This document shows positions 41,123 through 49,203 of a stretch of 49,976 nucleotides of DNA, piece by piece; the stretch's first letter is position 1; each line of letters begins with the position of its first letter. The stretch is from SKNW01 sp050485865 (GTDB lineage Bacteria; Gemmatimonadota; Gemmatimonadetes; Longimicrobiales; Gaopeijiaceae). A model generated the notes under the pieces. It made no database searches. It saw only the letters and a program-made list of their open reading frames with translations, and had not been told where the DNA came from. The position numbers and the translations under genes were made by a program. The stretch is taken from contig JBJHCE010000007.1 in NCBI GenBank assembly GCA_050485865.1, forward strand, positions 1 to 49,976, read 5' to 3'.

Positions 41123-42648
41123 CCGGCGCCGTACCCCTCGTCGCCTGGGGCGCGCTCCCCCTGGCCGTGGTCCTCTCCTCCTTCCTTCCAGGGATCGGGA
41201 TCATGTTCCTGGACGAGGAGGCCCGCCGGCTCCGGACGGCGCTGAACCTCGCCGGCGCGCTCGCGAAGCTCGTCTTCGTGGGGCTCCTTCTCCAGGGGGT
41301 GGCCGCGGGCGCCGAGTACGCCTGGGCCCTCGAGGTCCTTCCCGGGCTCTCCCTCACCCTCGAGGCCGACGCCCTCGCCCTCCTCTTCGTGACCCTCTCG
41401 GCGGTCCTCTGGCTCGTCACCACCGTGTATGCCATCGGCTACCTGGAGGACTCCCCGAACCGCCGCCGCTTCTTCTCCTTCTTCTCGCTCTGCGTCACCG
41501 CCACGACGGGGCTCGCCATGGCGGGCGACCTCTTCACCTTCGTCCTCTTCTACGAGGCGCTCACCTGGGCCACCTACCCCCTGGTGGTGCACCGGGGCAC
41601 CCCGGAGGCCATCGAGGCGGGGCGCCGCTACCTGGTCTACACCCTCGTGTCGGGGACCGTCCTCGTGGTGGGGGCCGTCTGGTTCCAGGTGGAGGCGGGC
41701 ACGGTGGCCTTCGAGGCGGGGGGTTCCCTGGACCCGGAGGCCGCAGCCGCCGCGCCCACCCGCCACCTGGCCCTCTTCCTCGTCCTCCTTGCCGGGGTCT
41801 CGGTCAAGGCCGCCCTCTTCCCGGTGCACGGGTGGCTCCCTGTGGCGATGGTGGCCCCCGCCCCGGTGAGCGCCCTCCTCCACGCGGTGGCGGTGGTCAA
41901 GGCCGGCGCCTTCGGGGTGACCCGCCTCCTCCACTCCCTCTTCGGAATCGAGACCGCGTCGGCCCTCGGGGGTGCGGGGATCGTGGCCGCCCTCGCCGCC
42001 TTCACGATCCTCTACGGGTCGGTGCGCGCGCTGGCCCAGGACGATCTCAAGCGACTTCTCGCCTTCAGCACGGTGAGCCAGCTCTCGTACATCGCCCTCG
42101 GGGTGGCCCTCCTCTCCCCCACCGCCCAGGTCGGCGGGCTCGTGCACCTCGTGCACCAGGGGATCATGAAGATCACCCTCTTCTTCTGCGCCGGGCTCCT
42201 GGCCGAGACCCTCCAGGTGAAGAAGGTGAGCCAGATGGGGGGGATCGCCCGCCGCATGCCCCTCACCATGCTCGCCTTCACCGTGGCCGCCCTCGGCATG
42301 ATCGGGATCCCCCCGGTGGCCGGCTTCCTCTCGAAGTGGTACCTGGGGGTGGGCGCCCTCGAGGCCGGGCACGCCTGGGTCGTGGGGGTACTCCTCGTCT
42401 CGTCGCTCCTGAACGCCGCCTACTTCCTTCCGGTCATCCGCACCGCGTACCTGGATGCTCCGGATGCGGCGTGGGCCGACGAAAGGGCGCGTCCGCCTCG
42501 CGCCCGCCTCTTCCCCGAGGCCGACGCCCGTCTCCTGGTCCCGGCCCTCGTGGCGGCCCTCCTCTCCCTCCTCGCGGGGGTCCTGGGCGGGCTACCCTGG
42601 AGCCCCCTGGGGTGGACGGAGCTCATCATCGGGCGTGGGGAGCTCTAG
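41119..42648 (+). CDS. Antiporter-like proton-channel subunit (second MrpD/NuoM-like)
   Basis: 509 aa from GTG 41119. Same fold as subunit D: Glu146 (VLFYEALTWATYPLVVH), Lys230 (GVSVKAALFPVHGWLPVAMV), AVVKAGAFGVTR and LKRLLAFSTVSQLSYIALG, HLVHQGIMKITLFFCAG. Probably takes the place of the MrpA N-terminal domain. Ends one base before the next start codon. Charged residues needed for proton transfer are intact. Confidence 0.9.
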   Translation: MTGAVPLVAWGALPLAVVLSSFLPGIGIMFLDEEARRLRTALNLAGALAKLVFVGLLLQGVAAGAEYAWALEVLPGLSLTLEADALALLFVTLSAVLWLVTTVYAIGYLEDSPNRRRFFSFFSLCVTATTGLAMAGDLFTFVLFYEALTWATYPLVVHRGTPEAIEAGRRYLVYTLVSGTVLVVGAVWFQVEAGTVAFEAGGSLDPEAAAAAPTRHLALFLVLLAGVSVKAALFPVHGWLPVAMVAPAPVSALLHAVAVVKAGAFGVTRLLHSLFGIETASALGGAGIVAALAAFTILYGSVRALAQDDLKRLLAFSTVSQLSYIALGVALLSPTAQVGGLVHLVHQGIMKITLFFCAGLLAETLQVKKVSQMGGIARRMPLTMLAFTVAALGMIGIPPVAGFLSKWYLGVGALEAGHAWVVGVLLVSSLLNAAYFLPVIRTAYLDAPDAAWADERARPPRARLFPEADARLLVPALVAALLSLLAGVLGGLPWSPLGWTELIIGRGEL

Positions 42649-44442
42649 ATGAACCCCGAGACCCTCCCCCTCTGGCCCGCCCTCCTCACCTGGAGCGCCG
42701 TGGGCGTTCCGCTGGCGGTGGCGCTCCTGGGCGCCTGGGCGCGCACCCGCTTTCTCGCCGCCGCGGCGGCCCCCTTCGCCGCCCTTCCGGCCCTCGCCCT
42801 CGCGGCGGTGCACCTGGCCGCACCCGGGACCCTCCTTCCGGTGGACGCCCCGGCCCTCGTCCTCGGACTCCGCCTCGGGGTGGACGTGGTCGGGGGGGCG
42901 ATCCTCGCCCTCACCGCCTTCCTCTGGACCGCCGCCGGGCTCTACGCCAGGACCCACCACCGGGACGACCCCCGGCGGGGGACCTTCTTCACCTTCTTCG
43001 CCGCGACCCTCTCCGGGAACCTCGCCCTGGTCCTCGCCTGGGACCTTCCGAGCTTCTACCTGGGCTTCGCCCTCATGACCTTCGCCGGGTGGGGGCTCGT
43101 GGTCCACCACCGGACGGATGCGGCGGTCCGGGCAGGGCGGGTCTACATCGTCCTGGCGCTGGTGGGCGAGGTCTCGCTCCTCGCCGCCCTCTTCGCCCTC
43201 GCGTCGGCCTCCGGGGGCGCGATCCACCTGGGATTCGCCCTCACCGAGGCCTGGGGGGCGCTCGGGGGGTGGGCCCCGGTGGTGGCCGGGCTCGCCGTGG
43301 CGGGGCTCGGGGTGAAGGCGGGGCTCGTTCCCCTCCACCTCTGGCTCCCCCTGGCCCACCCGGTGGCCCCGACGGCGGCGAGTGCGCTCCTCTCGGGGGT
43401 CATGATCAAGGCCGGGGTGCTCGGGTGGCTCCGGATCCTCCCGGTGGGGGGCGAAGTCCCCCTTCCCGGGGTGGGCGAGGCCCTCGTCGTGGTGGGGGTG
43501 GTCGGGGCCTTCTACGGAGTCGTCTGCGGCCTCGCCCAGGACGACCCGAAGACGGTCCTCGCGTACTCGAGCGTGAGCCAGATGGGGTACCTGGCCCTCG
43601 GCACGGGCCTCGCCCTCCTCCTCCCGGCGGAGGCGGCGCCGCTGGCGCTGGGCGCCGTCGTGGTCTACGCCCTTCACCACGGCCTCGCGAAGGGTGCCCT
43701 CTTCCTCGCCGTGGGGGTGGCGGCGGCGACCCCGCGCTCGGGCCCATGGCCCGGGGTCCTCCGGGCGGGGATCGTCCTTCCGGCGCTGGCCCTGGCCGGA
43801 GCCCCCCTCACCGCCGGGGCGGTGGCAAAGGGGGCGCTGAAGGACGGCCTCTCGACCCTCGGGGGCGGGTGGTACGCGGTCCTGGACCCCCTTCTCCTCG
43901 TCGCCGCCGCCGGAACGACCCTTCTCCTGGCCCGCTTCGTCATCGTCGTGGAGGGGAAGCGCTCGGGTTCCGGCCTCCCCCCTCCCGCGGGGCTCCTCCT
44001 CCCCTGGGGCGCCGTCGTCCTCGCCGGGGTCGGGATGCCCTTCTTCGTGCACGGCGGGCTCCCCCTTCCCGAGGGCGCCACCCTCCCCGCGCCCTCGTAC
44101 GGCGCCCTCGCGGCGCTCCTTCCGGTCCTCGTGGGGGTCGGGATCGCGGCCGGGGTGGCGCGGAGGCCCGCCCTCCTGGGCCCCGTGCGGTCCCTTCGCA
44201 TCCCCCCAGGAGACCTCCTCGAACCGGCCGTGGCGCTCCTCCGGCGGGTCCCCCGGGGTGCCGGCTGGCTCTCGCGGGTGGCGGGGCGGGTGCGGCGTGC
44301 TCTGGAAGATGCCGAGGCGCGGGGGGTGGGGCGCTTCGAGGCGATCGCCCGGCGGGACCTCGTGCTCGTGCGGGGGCCGGTGCTGGGGGCGATCCTCCTC
44401 CTCGCGGCGGTGGTGCTGGCCTGGGGGGGCTGGGGGCGGTAG
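42649..44442 (+). CDS. Third antiporter-like subunit, TM5 glutamate missing
   Basis: 597 aa, ATG directly after the preceding stop. MrpD/NuoL-like: Lys223 (GLGVKAGLVPLHLWLPLAHP), VMIKAGVLGWLRIL, KTVLAYSSVSQMGYLALG and YALHHGLAKGALFLAVG. Aligning the TM5 segments, the position of Glu163/Glu146 in the two upstream subunits is Ala141 here (DLPSFYLGFALMTFAGWGLV). The C-terminal ~90 residues (EPAVALLRRVPRGAGWLSRV; ARRDLVLVRGPVLGAILLLA) resemble a NuoL-type lateral extension with a final TM helix. Without the glutamate it may be structural or use another proton path. Confidence 0.88.
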   Translation: MNPETLPLWPALLTWSAVGVPLAVALLGAWARTRFLAAAAAPFAALPALALAAVHLAAPGTLLPVDAPALVLGLRLGVDVVGGAILALTAFLWTAAGLYARTHHRDDPRRGTFFTFFAATLSGNLALVLAWDLPSFYLGFALMTFAGWGLVVHHRTDAAVRAGRVYIVLALVGEVSLLAALFALASASGGAIHLGFALTEAWGALGGWAPVVAGLAVAGLGVKAGLVPLHLWLPLAHPVAPTAASALLSGVMIKAGVLGWLRILPVGGEVPLPGVGEALVVVGVVGAFYGVVCGLAQDDPKTVLAYSSVSQMGYLALGTGLALLLPAEAAPLALGAVVVYALHHGLAKGALFLAVGVAAATPRSGPWPGVLRAGIVLPALALAGAPLTAGAVAKGALKDGLSTLGGGWYAVLDPLLLVAAAGTTLLLARFVIVVEGKRSGSGLPPPAGLLLPWGAVVLAGVGMPFFVHGGLPLPEGATLPAPSYGALAALLPVLVGVGIAAGVARRPALLGPVRSLRIPPGDLLEPAVALLRRVPRGAGWLSRVAGRVRRALEDAEARGVGRFEAIARRDLVLVRGPVLGAILLLAAVVLAWGGWGR

Positions 44443-44452
44443 GATCCCGCGC

Positions 44453-45766
44453 ATGTTCGAGCGGATCCGCGAGTCCCCCCTGTGGAAGACCCTCGGCCCC
44501 GGGGTCGTCATGGCCGGGGCCGCGGTGGGCGTCTCCCACCTCGTGCAGGCCACCCGGGCGGGGGCGGATTTCGGGTACCTCCTCCTCCCGATCATTCTCC
44601 TCACCTGCCTCTTCAAGTACCCCTTCCTGGAGTTCGGGCCCCGGTACGCGGCGGCCACCGGCGAGTCGCTCGTGACCGGGTACCGGCGCATGGGCGGCTG
44701 GGTGCTCGGGGCGTTTCTCCTCGTGACCCTCGGGACGATGTTCGCGGTGCTCGCCTCCGAGACCCTCGTCACCGCCGGGCTCGCCGGACACCTCTTCGGG
44801 ACCTTCCTCTCGTCGTTCCAGTGGTCGCTCGTGGTGCTCGGGGGGTGCGTGGGGCTTCTCGTGGTGGGGCGCTACCGGGCCCTCGACCGCACCATGAAGG
44901 CGATCATGGCGATCCTGGCCCTCCTCACCGTGGCGGCAGTGGTGATGGCGCTCGCCGCGGGGCCCCAGGGCGACCCGGCGCACCTGAGGCCCGAGCTCTG
45001 GACGGTGGCCGGGGTGTCGTTTCTCGTGGCGCTCATGGGATGGATGCCGATCCCCCTGGACGTGGCGGTCTGGCACTCGCTCTGGACCCTCGAGCGGAAG
45101 CGGGAGTCGGGGCACGCGCCCTTGGTGCGGGACGCCGTGACCGACTTCAACCTGGGCTACGCTGCGGCCACCTTCATGGCGGTCCTCTTCCTCGCCCTCG
45201 GGGCCACCGTCATGTACGGCACGGGGGAGGCGAGCCCGGAGGGAGGGGTGGCGTTCGCGGCGCGGCTCATCGACCTCTTCGGGCGGACCCTCGGGGGGTG
45301 GAGCGCCGGGATCATCGGGGCCGCCGCCCTCGTCACGATGTTTTCGACGACGCTCGCCGTGACCGACGGCTTCCCGCGGGTGCTCGGGGCGATCATGCGG
45401 GAGCTGCGGGGCGTTCGGGTACTGGGGGATGCGACTGCCGCCGACCTCCGTGACGGGGCGGGTGTGGGGCGCTCCGCTCTCCGGGGGCGCGGGTGGGAGC
45501 TCGGGGCCACGGCCGTGGTGGTCGGGGGGGCGGCCCTCGTGCTCTCGGTCATGGCGGAGCGCTTCACGCAGATGATCGACTTCGCGACGATCCTCTCCTT
45601 TCTCACGACCCCGCTCCTCGCGGCCTTCAACCTCCGGCTCCTGACGGGCCCCCTCACCCCCGACTCCGCCCGCCCGCCCCGGTGGATCGTGACCCTCGCC
45701 TGGGGGGGCGTGGTCTTCCTGACCGGCTTTGCGGGGCTCTTCGTGTGGTGGCGGTTCGTGGGGTAA
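44453..45766 (+). CDS. Atypical Nramp-family metal transporter
   Basis: 437 aa from ATG 44453, 10 bp after the Mrp operon. About eleven TM helices. The start GPGVVMAGAAVGVSHLVQAT follows the Nramp plan, but the metal-binding DPGN of TM1 is replaced by a VSHLVQ segment and TM6 reads GWMPIPLDVAVWHS where Nramp has an MPH motif. This marks a divergent clade whose substrate cannot be assumed to be Mn or Fe. It shows FKYPFLEFGPRYAAATGESL and a late STTLAVTDGFPRVLGA segment. Co-directional with the Mrp genes, so proton or sodium coupling in one operon is plausible. Confidence 0.85.
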   Translation: MFERIRESPLWKTLGPGVVMAGAAVGVSHLVQATRAGADFGYLLLPIILLTCLFKYPFLEFGPRYAAATGESLVTGYRRMGGWVLGAFLLVTLGTMFAVLASETLVTAGLAGHLFGTFLSSFQWSLVVLGGCVGLLVVGRYRALDRTMKAIMAILALLTVAAVVMALAAGPQGDPAHLRPELWTVAGVSFLVALMGWMPIPLDVAVWHSLWTLERKRESGHAPLVRDAVTDFNLGYAAATFMAVLFLALGATVMYGTGEASPEGGVAFAARLIDLFGRTLGGWSAGIIGAAALVTMFSTTLAVTDGFPRVLGAIMRELRGVRVLGDATAADLRDGAGVGRSALRGRGWELGATAVVVGGAALVLSVMAERFTQMIDFATILSFLTTPLLAAFNLRLLTGPLTPDSARPPRWIVTLAWGGVVFLTGFAGLFVWWRFVG

Positions 45767-45779
45767 GGGGGAGAGGACC

Positions 45780-46976
45780 ATGGTTCACCAGGCATGCGGA
45801 GCCGGGAGGGAAAACGAAGCCGTGACCAGGAAGGCTCGACTCCGCTCGATCGCACTCCTCCTGGCTCTCGGCGCATGCGCGGAGGAGCAGGGCGGCCTGC
45901 CGCATGCCCCGGGGGCTGCCGGGGAGGAGGCGCACGGGATCCCGGGCCCGGCGGCGCCGTGGGCCCTCCTCGGCGAGATCGAGGGGACGGCAACCGTGGG
46001 CGAGATCACCGATTTCGATGTGAACGACCGGGGCGACGTCGCCTTTCTGGATGCCATGAGCCACCGCATCACCCTGGTGCGAGCGACGGGGGAGATCTCG
46101 AGCCTCGGAGGCAGGGGGCAGGGCCCTGGAGAGCTGATGCTTCCGCGCGCCATGGCCCTCATGAACGACGGGTCCGTGGCGGCGCTCGACCAGGGACAGG
46201 GGCGCATCACACTGTGGAGCCCGGACGGGGACCTGGTTGGAACGACGCGTGTTCCATTCCTGCGGGCAAATACCTTGTCGACCGATGGCATCCGCCTCGC
46301 CACCACCGTGGACGACGGCTCCGGGATCCCGTCTCCCGACTCCGCCGGGGTCCCGCTCCAGCTCCTCCGCTTCGATGGACTCTCACCCCTCCCGCCCGTG
46401 CACCTGGATGCCGGCGCCCGTCCCGATGGCGGTCACGGGGGGAGCTCGCTTTCTCCCTTCGCCATGCTGGACGACGAACGGTTCATCCTCCTCCGGTACC
46501 GGGGCGGGTACAACCTGACGCTCGGGTTCCTGGATGGAGCGGCGCCGAAGCTCATCTCCCGCGACGTGGCTCTGCCGCAGGCCTCGCCAGAGGCCTTCCG
46601 GAGGGTTCGTACCCGGCAGAACGACCGGTATACCAGTCTCTTTCGATCCGTTGGTGCACCCGTGGACCCGCGTGGGCTCTGGTCCGGGAACCTTCCCGAC
46701 TCCCTTCCGACCATGGCACCGCTGGCTGAACTCGGGCCCTTCGGCGCGGACGGGTGGGGACGGCTCTGGGTAGCGCGTGGCATGCCGGGGCCGGAAGGCT
46801 CCCTTCTCGACGTCTACGACCGCGGGGGGCACTTCCTGGGCGAGTTCCCTCTCTCGGGACCCACCCTGTCCGGGATCCGCGTGCGCGGATCCTTCGCGGC
46901 GGGGATCACGTACGGTCCCCAGGACGAACCGTCGCTCCTCCTGTTCAGGATCCCTGCGGGCCTTCCTTCCGGATGA
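45780..46976 (+). CDS. Six-bladed beta-propeller lipoprotein
   Basis: 398 aa from ATG 45780 (GAGAGGACC upstream), 13 bp after the Nramp gene. Signal RLRSIALLLALGAC with lipobox. Hallmark GGRGQGPGEL has Leu in place of Phe. Blades include ITDFDVNDRGDVAFLDAMSH and SVAALDQGQGRITLWSPDGD; the last are SLLDVYDRGGHFLGEFPL and SFAAGITYGPQDEPSLLLF. Its position suggests co-transcription with transporter genes, unlike the accessory clusters. Function unknown. Confidence 0.82.
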   Translation: MVHQACGAGRENEAVTRKARLRSIALLLALGACAEEQGGLPHAPGAAGEEAHGIPGPAAPWALLGEIEGTATVGEITDFDVNDRGDVAFLDAMSHRITLVRATGEISSLGGRGQGPGELMLPRAMALMNDGSVAALDQGQGRITLWSPDGDLVGTTRVPFLRANTLSTDGIRLATTVDDGSGIPSPDSAGVPLQLLRFDGLSPLPPVHLDAGARPDGGHGGSSLSPFAMLDDERFILLRYRGGYNLTLGFLDGAAPKLISRDVALPQASPEAFRRVRTRQNDRYTSLFRSVGAPVDPRGLWSGNLPDSLPTMAPLAELGPFGADGWGRLWVARGMPGPEGSLLDVYDRGGHFLGEFPLSGPTLSGIRVRGSFAAGITYGPQDEPSLLLFRIPAGLPSG

Positions 46977-47107
46977 ATGCCGGGACCGTCTGCTGAGCTT
47001 CGGGGTGCCAGCGGGTGATGTGTCGTGACCGGGACGCTCTCTGATCTGTCCCCGAGACCCGGGCCGAACCGGGAGCGCCGGCCCCGGCCTTCGTGGCACC
47101 CGTCGGC

Positions 47108-48199
47108 ATGGAGAGAGACAGCGCCGGGGTCACGATTCTCGAGTACCCGGCGTCGGCATCGGAGCGGGTTGCCTGGGTCGCATCGCCGGATCCGCTTATC
47201 GAGATCGGCGCCATCGAGGGTGAGCCGTGGGAGATGCTCTACCAGGTGTCGCACGCAGCCTGGCTTCCGTCGGGGGGGATCGCGATCTCGAACCGGGGAT
47301 CGAACCAGGTACTGCTGTCCAATTCGACGGGCGCCTTCGTCCGCGCGTTTGGCGGCACCGGAGACGGGCCGCAGGAGTTTCGGTTCGTGAACTGGATCGG
47401 TGCAGGTACGGGGGATGTTTTCTTCGTGGAGAATGCGGGCTTTCCGGGGTCGATCTCGGTCTACGACGAGGACCTCGAGTTCGTGCACCGGATGCCGTAT
47501 CCCGGCCCACCCGGAGAGCGCTTCATCCGGGGGACCTTCGAGGACGGGTCCTGGCTGATCACCGGAAGAATCTCCCTCATCCCGCCTTCCGAGCGGCCCG
47601 CAGACAGCACCTTCGCGTATATCGCGTATCTCGAGGCCGACGCCTCGGGCGCGTACCGCGTCGTCCCCCACGCCTTCCGGTACACCCTCCACCGTCCGGA
47701 GGGGAGGCTGATCTACCCACCGAGGGGTCGGGCGACCCCAACGGACAGCAGGATCGTCCACACCTTCGGCGACCTGCGCCAGGTGGAGGTCTACTCACGA
47801 GCCGGCGTTCTCGAGCGGATCGGCCGGGTCGACGCTCCACCGAGACCCACCACGACGGCGATGCGCGAGGCCTTCGTTCCGCCGACGAGTCCCGTCCTTC
47901 TCGATCGCATGGGTGACTTCCAGATCGCCGAGATGATGCCGTGGTACAACACGCACGGATCCGGAGCGATGGTGGCGAGCGACGCAGAGGTCTGGATCCA
48001 GCACTATGCGTTCCCTCCGGAGGTTGCAGACACCTGGGACGTCTTCGATGCACTCGCGCGGTTCCAGGGCGTGGTGCGGTTGCCTGCGGGGTTTCGCGTC
48101 TTCGAGGTTCGAGGAAACCAGGTGCTCGGGCTCTGGAAGGACGAGCTCGGTGTCGAGTACGTTCAGGTGCTCGAACTCACCCGGCCGAATGCTTCGTGA
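47108..48199 (+). CDS. Beta-propeller protein lacking a signal peptide (possibly truncated)
   Basis: 363 aa from ATG 47108; an in-frame GTG at 47093 would add five residues. The protein starts MERDSAGVTILEYPASASER, which in relatives is the mature N-terminus after the lipobox. The frame upstream encodes a lipoprotein-like linker (ETRAEPGAPAPAFVAPVG) back to a TGA near 47040, and no signal helix is found in any frame before it. The hallmark is weakened to GGTGDGPQEF, and the last blade is VRGNQVLGLWKDELGVEYVQ. I infer loss of the 5' end; if expressed it would stay in the cytoplasm. Confidence 0.65.
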   Translation: MERDSAGVTILEYPASASERVAWVASPDPLIEIGAIEGEPWEMLYQVSHAAWLPSGGIAISNRGSNQVLLSNSTGAFVRAFGGTGDGPQEFRFVNWIGAGTGDVFFVENAGFPGSISVYDEDLEFVHRMPYPGPPGERFIRGTFEDGSWLITGRISLIPPSERPADSTFAYIAYLEADASGAYRVVPHAFRYTLHRPEGRLIYPPRGRATPTDSRIVHTFGDLRQVEVYSRAGVLERIGRVDAPPRPTTTAMREAFVPPTSPVLLDRMGDFQIAEMMPWYNTHGSGAMVASDAEVWIQHYAFPPEVADTWDVFDALARFQGVVRLPAGFRVFEVRGNQVLGLWKDELGVEYVQVLELTRPNAS

Positions 48200-48239
48200 A
48201 CCGCAGTGCGTGTGGGGGCTGGCACGGCCTGGTCGATCC

Positions 48240-48272
48240 TTGACACACTATGGTACTGAGTGCTACCGTGGT
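48240..48272 (+). promoter_or_regulatory. -35 box and palindromic operator upstream of the toxin-antitoxin genes
   Basis: TTGACA at 48240-48245 is followed by ACTATGGTA (48247-48255), an 8-bp centre and TACCGTGGT (48264-48272), an inverted repeat with 9-bp arms and two mismatches. It covers the -10 region, as expected for autorepression by the antitoxin. Confidence 0.5.
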
Positions 48273-48274
48273 GG

Positions 48275-48625
48275 ATGATTCTCGAGCGCAGGCACTTCGA
48301 GTTCGTGAGCACTCCGATGTTCGAGGGGTTGGCGAAGAAACTCCTCACTGAGGAGGACAGGCGTGAACTCGAGCTTCTGTTGCTCGATGATCCCAAACGT
48401 GGCCCGGTGATAGAACGGACCGGTGGGTTTCGAAAGGTCAGGTTCGCCCGTCCAAGCAGGAAAGAGGGGAAGAGCGGAGGTGCCCGGGTGATCTACTATG
48501 TCTCGGAGCGGAAGGAGCGGATCTATCTCCTGTTCGTCTACTCCAAGAGTGTCAGGGATGATCTGACTCGAGCCGAAGAGAACGCGCTGCGGGGCCTTGC
48601 ACGCGACCTGGAAGGAGAGGACTGA
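48275..48625 (+). CDS. RelE/HigB2-type toxin
   Basis: 116 aa from ATG 48275. Matches the RelE-like toxin group that cleaves mRNA at the ribosome: LAKKLLTEEDRRELELLLLD, GPVIERTGGFRKVRFARPSR, KSGGARVIYYVSERKERIYL, FVYSKSVRDDLTRAEENAL. The ARVIYYV core and the conserved basic residues are intact and length is normal. The antitoxin ATG overlaps its stop (TGATG), toxin first as in higBA and related operons. Appears complete, in contrast to the broken pair at the other end of the window. Confidence 0.88.
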   Translation: MILERRHFEFVSTPMFEGLAKKLLTEEDRRELELLLLDDPKRGPVIERTGGFRKVRFARPSRKEGKSGGARVIYYVSERKERIYLLFVYSKSVRDDLTRAEENALRGLARDLEGED

Positions 48626-49002
48626 TGAACACTCGGAAGCAGGGAACCTTCGGGGGCCGCCTGATCGCTTCGGTCCAGGAGGCGGTTCGGATCGACCGGG
48701 GCGACCTCGAGCCTGGCCGCGTGACTCGATACACGGCGAAGACCGCGGAGGTTGGCGCCCCACCCCGGTATGGCTCCGACCGGATCAAGGGTATTCGGAG
48801 CAGGATGGGGCTTTCGCAAGCCCTGTTCGCGGCGGCCCTGAACGTAAGTCCCGAGACGATTCGCGCCTGGGAGCAGGACAAGCGAGCTCCAGATGGTGCG
48901 ACCCTCCGCCTTCTCGAACTCGCTGACGACCATCCGGAAGTGTTCCTGGACAAGGTCAAGGTCAGTGCCGGAAAGTCCGATCACTCGCAGCGCACGGAGT
49001 GA
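48625..49002 (+). CDS. HTH antitoxin (HigA2/NadS-like)
   Basis: 125 aa. The C-terminal half holds a Cro/C1-type HTH: IKGIRSRMGLSQALFAAALN, SPETIRAWEQDKRAP, then LRLLELADDHPEVF, the standard antitoxin ending. The N-terminal half (LIASVQEAVRIDRGDLEPGR) is the toxin-binding segment. It should bind the palindrome at 48247-48272. Confidence 0.88.
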   Translation: MNTRKQGTFGGRLIASVQEAVRIDRGDLEPGRVTRYTAKTAEVGAPPRYGSDRIKGIRSRMGLSQALFAAALNVSPETIRAWEQDKRAPDGATLRLLELADDHPEVFLDKVKVSAGKSDHSQRTE

Positions 49003-49203
49003 GCCTTGGCATTGCGGACAACCGACCGCTGGAGCGCGGACCGGAACGCCATAGGTCATCGCGGTGCCGTCAACCCGGCCTATCCACCAGACCTGAAGTA
49101 GCGGGATAGAGGTGCACGAAAAAACCCATGGCGCATCTTGTTGGGCCGCAGTAGGTTGGAGGTGTCTAATCATCCCTTCCACCACTGCCCCGCAAGACAC
49201 GCC

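Noticed and set aside
40974..44675. 1,233-codon open frame on the plus strand
   Set aside because: Arg/Pro/Gly-rich shadow of the Mrp genes in another frame; high GC suppresses stops.
42592..44772. 726-codon minus-strand frame
   Set aside because: Antisense shadow of the third antiporter-like subunit; His/Glu/Arg-rich composition typical of such shadows.
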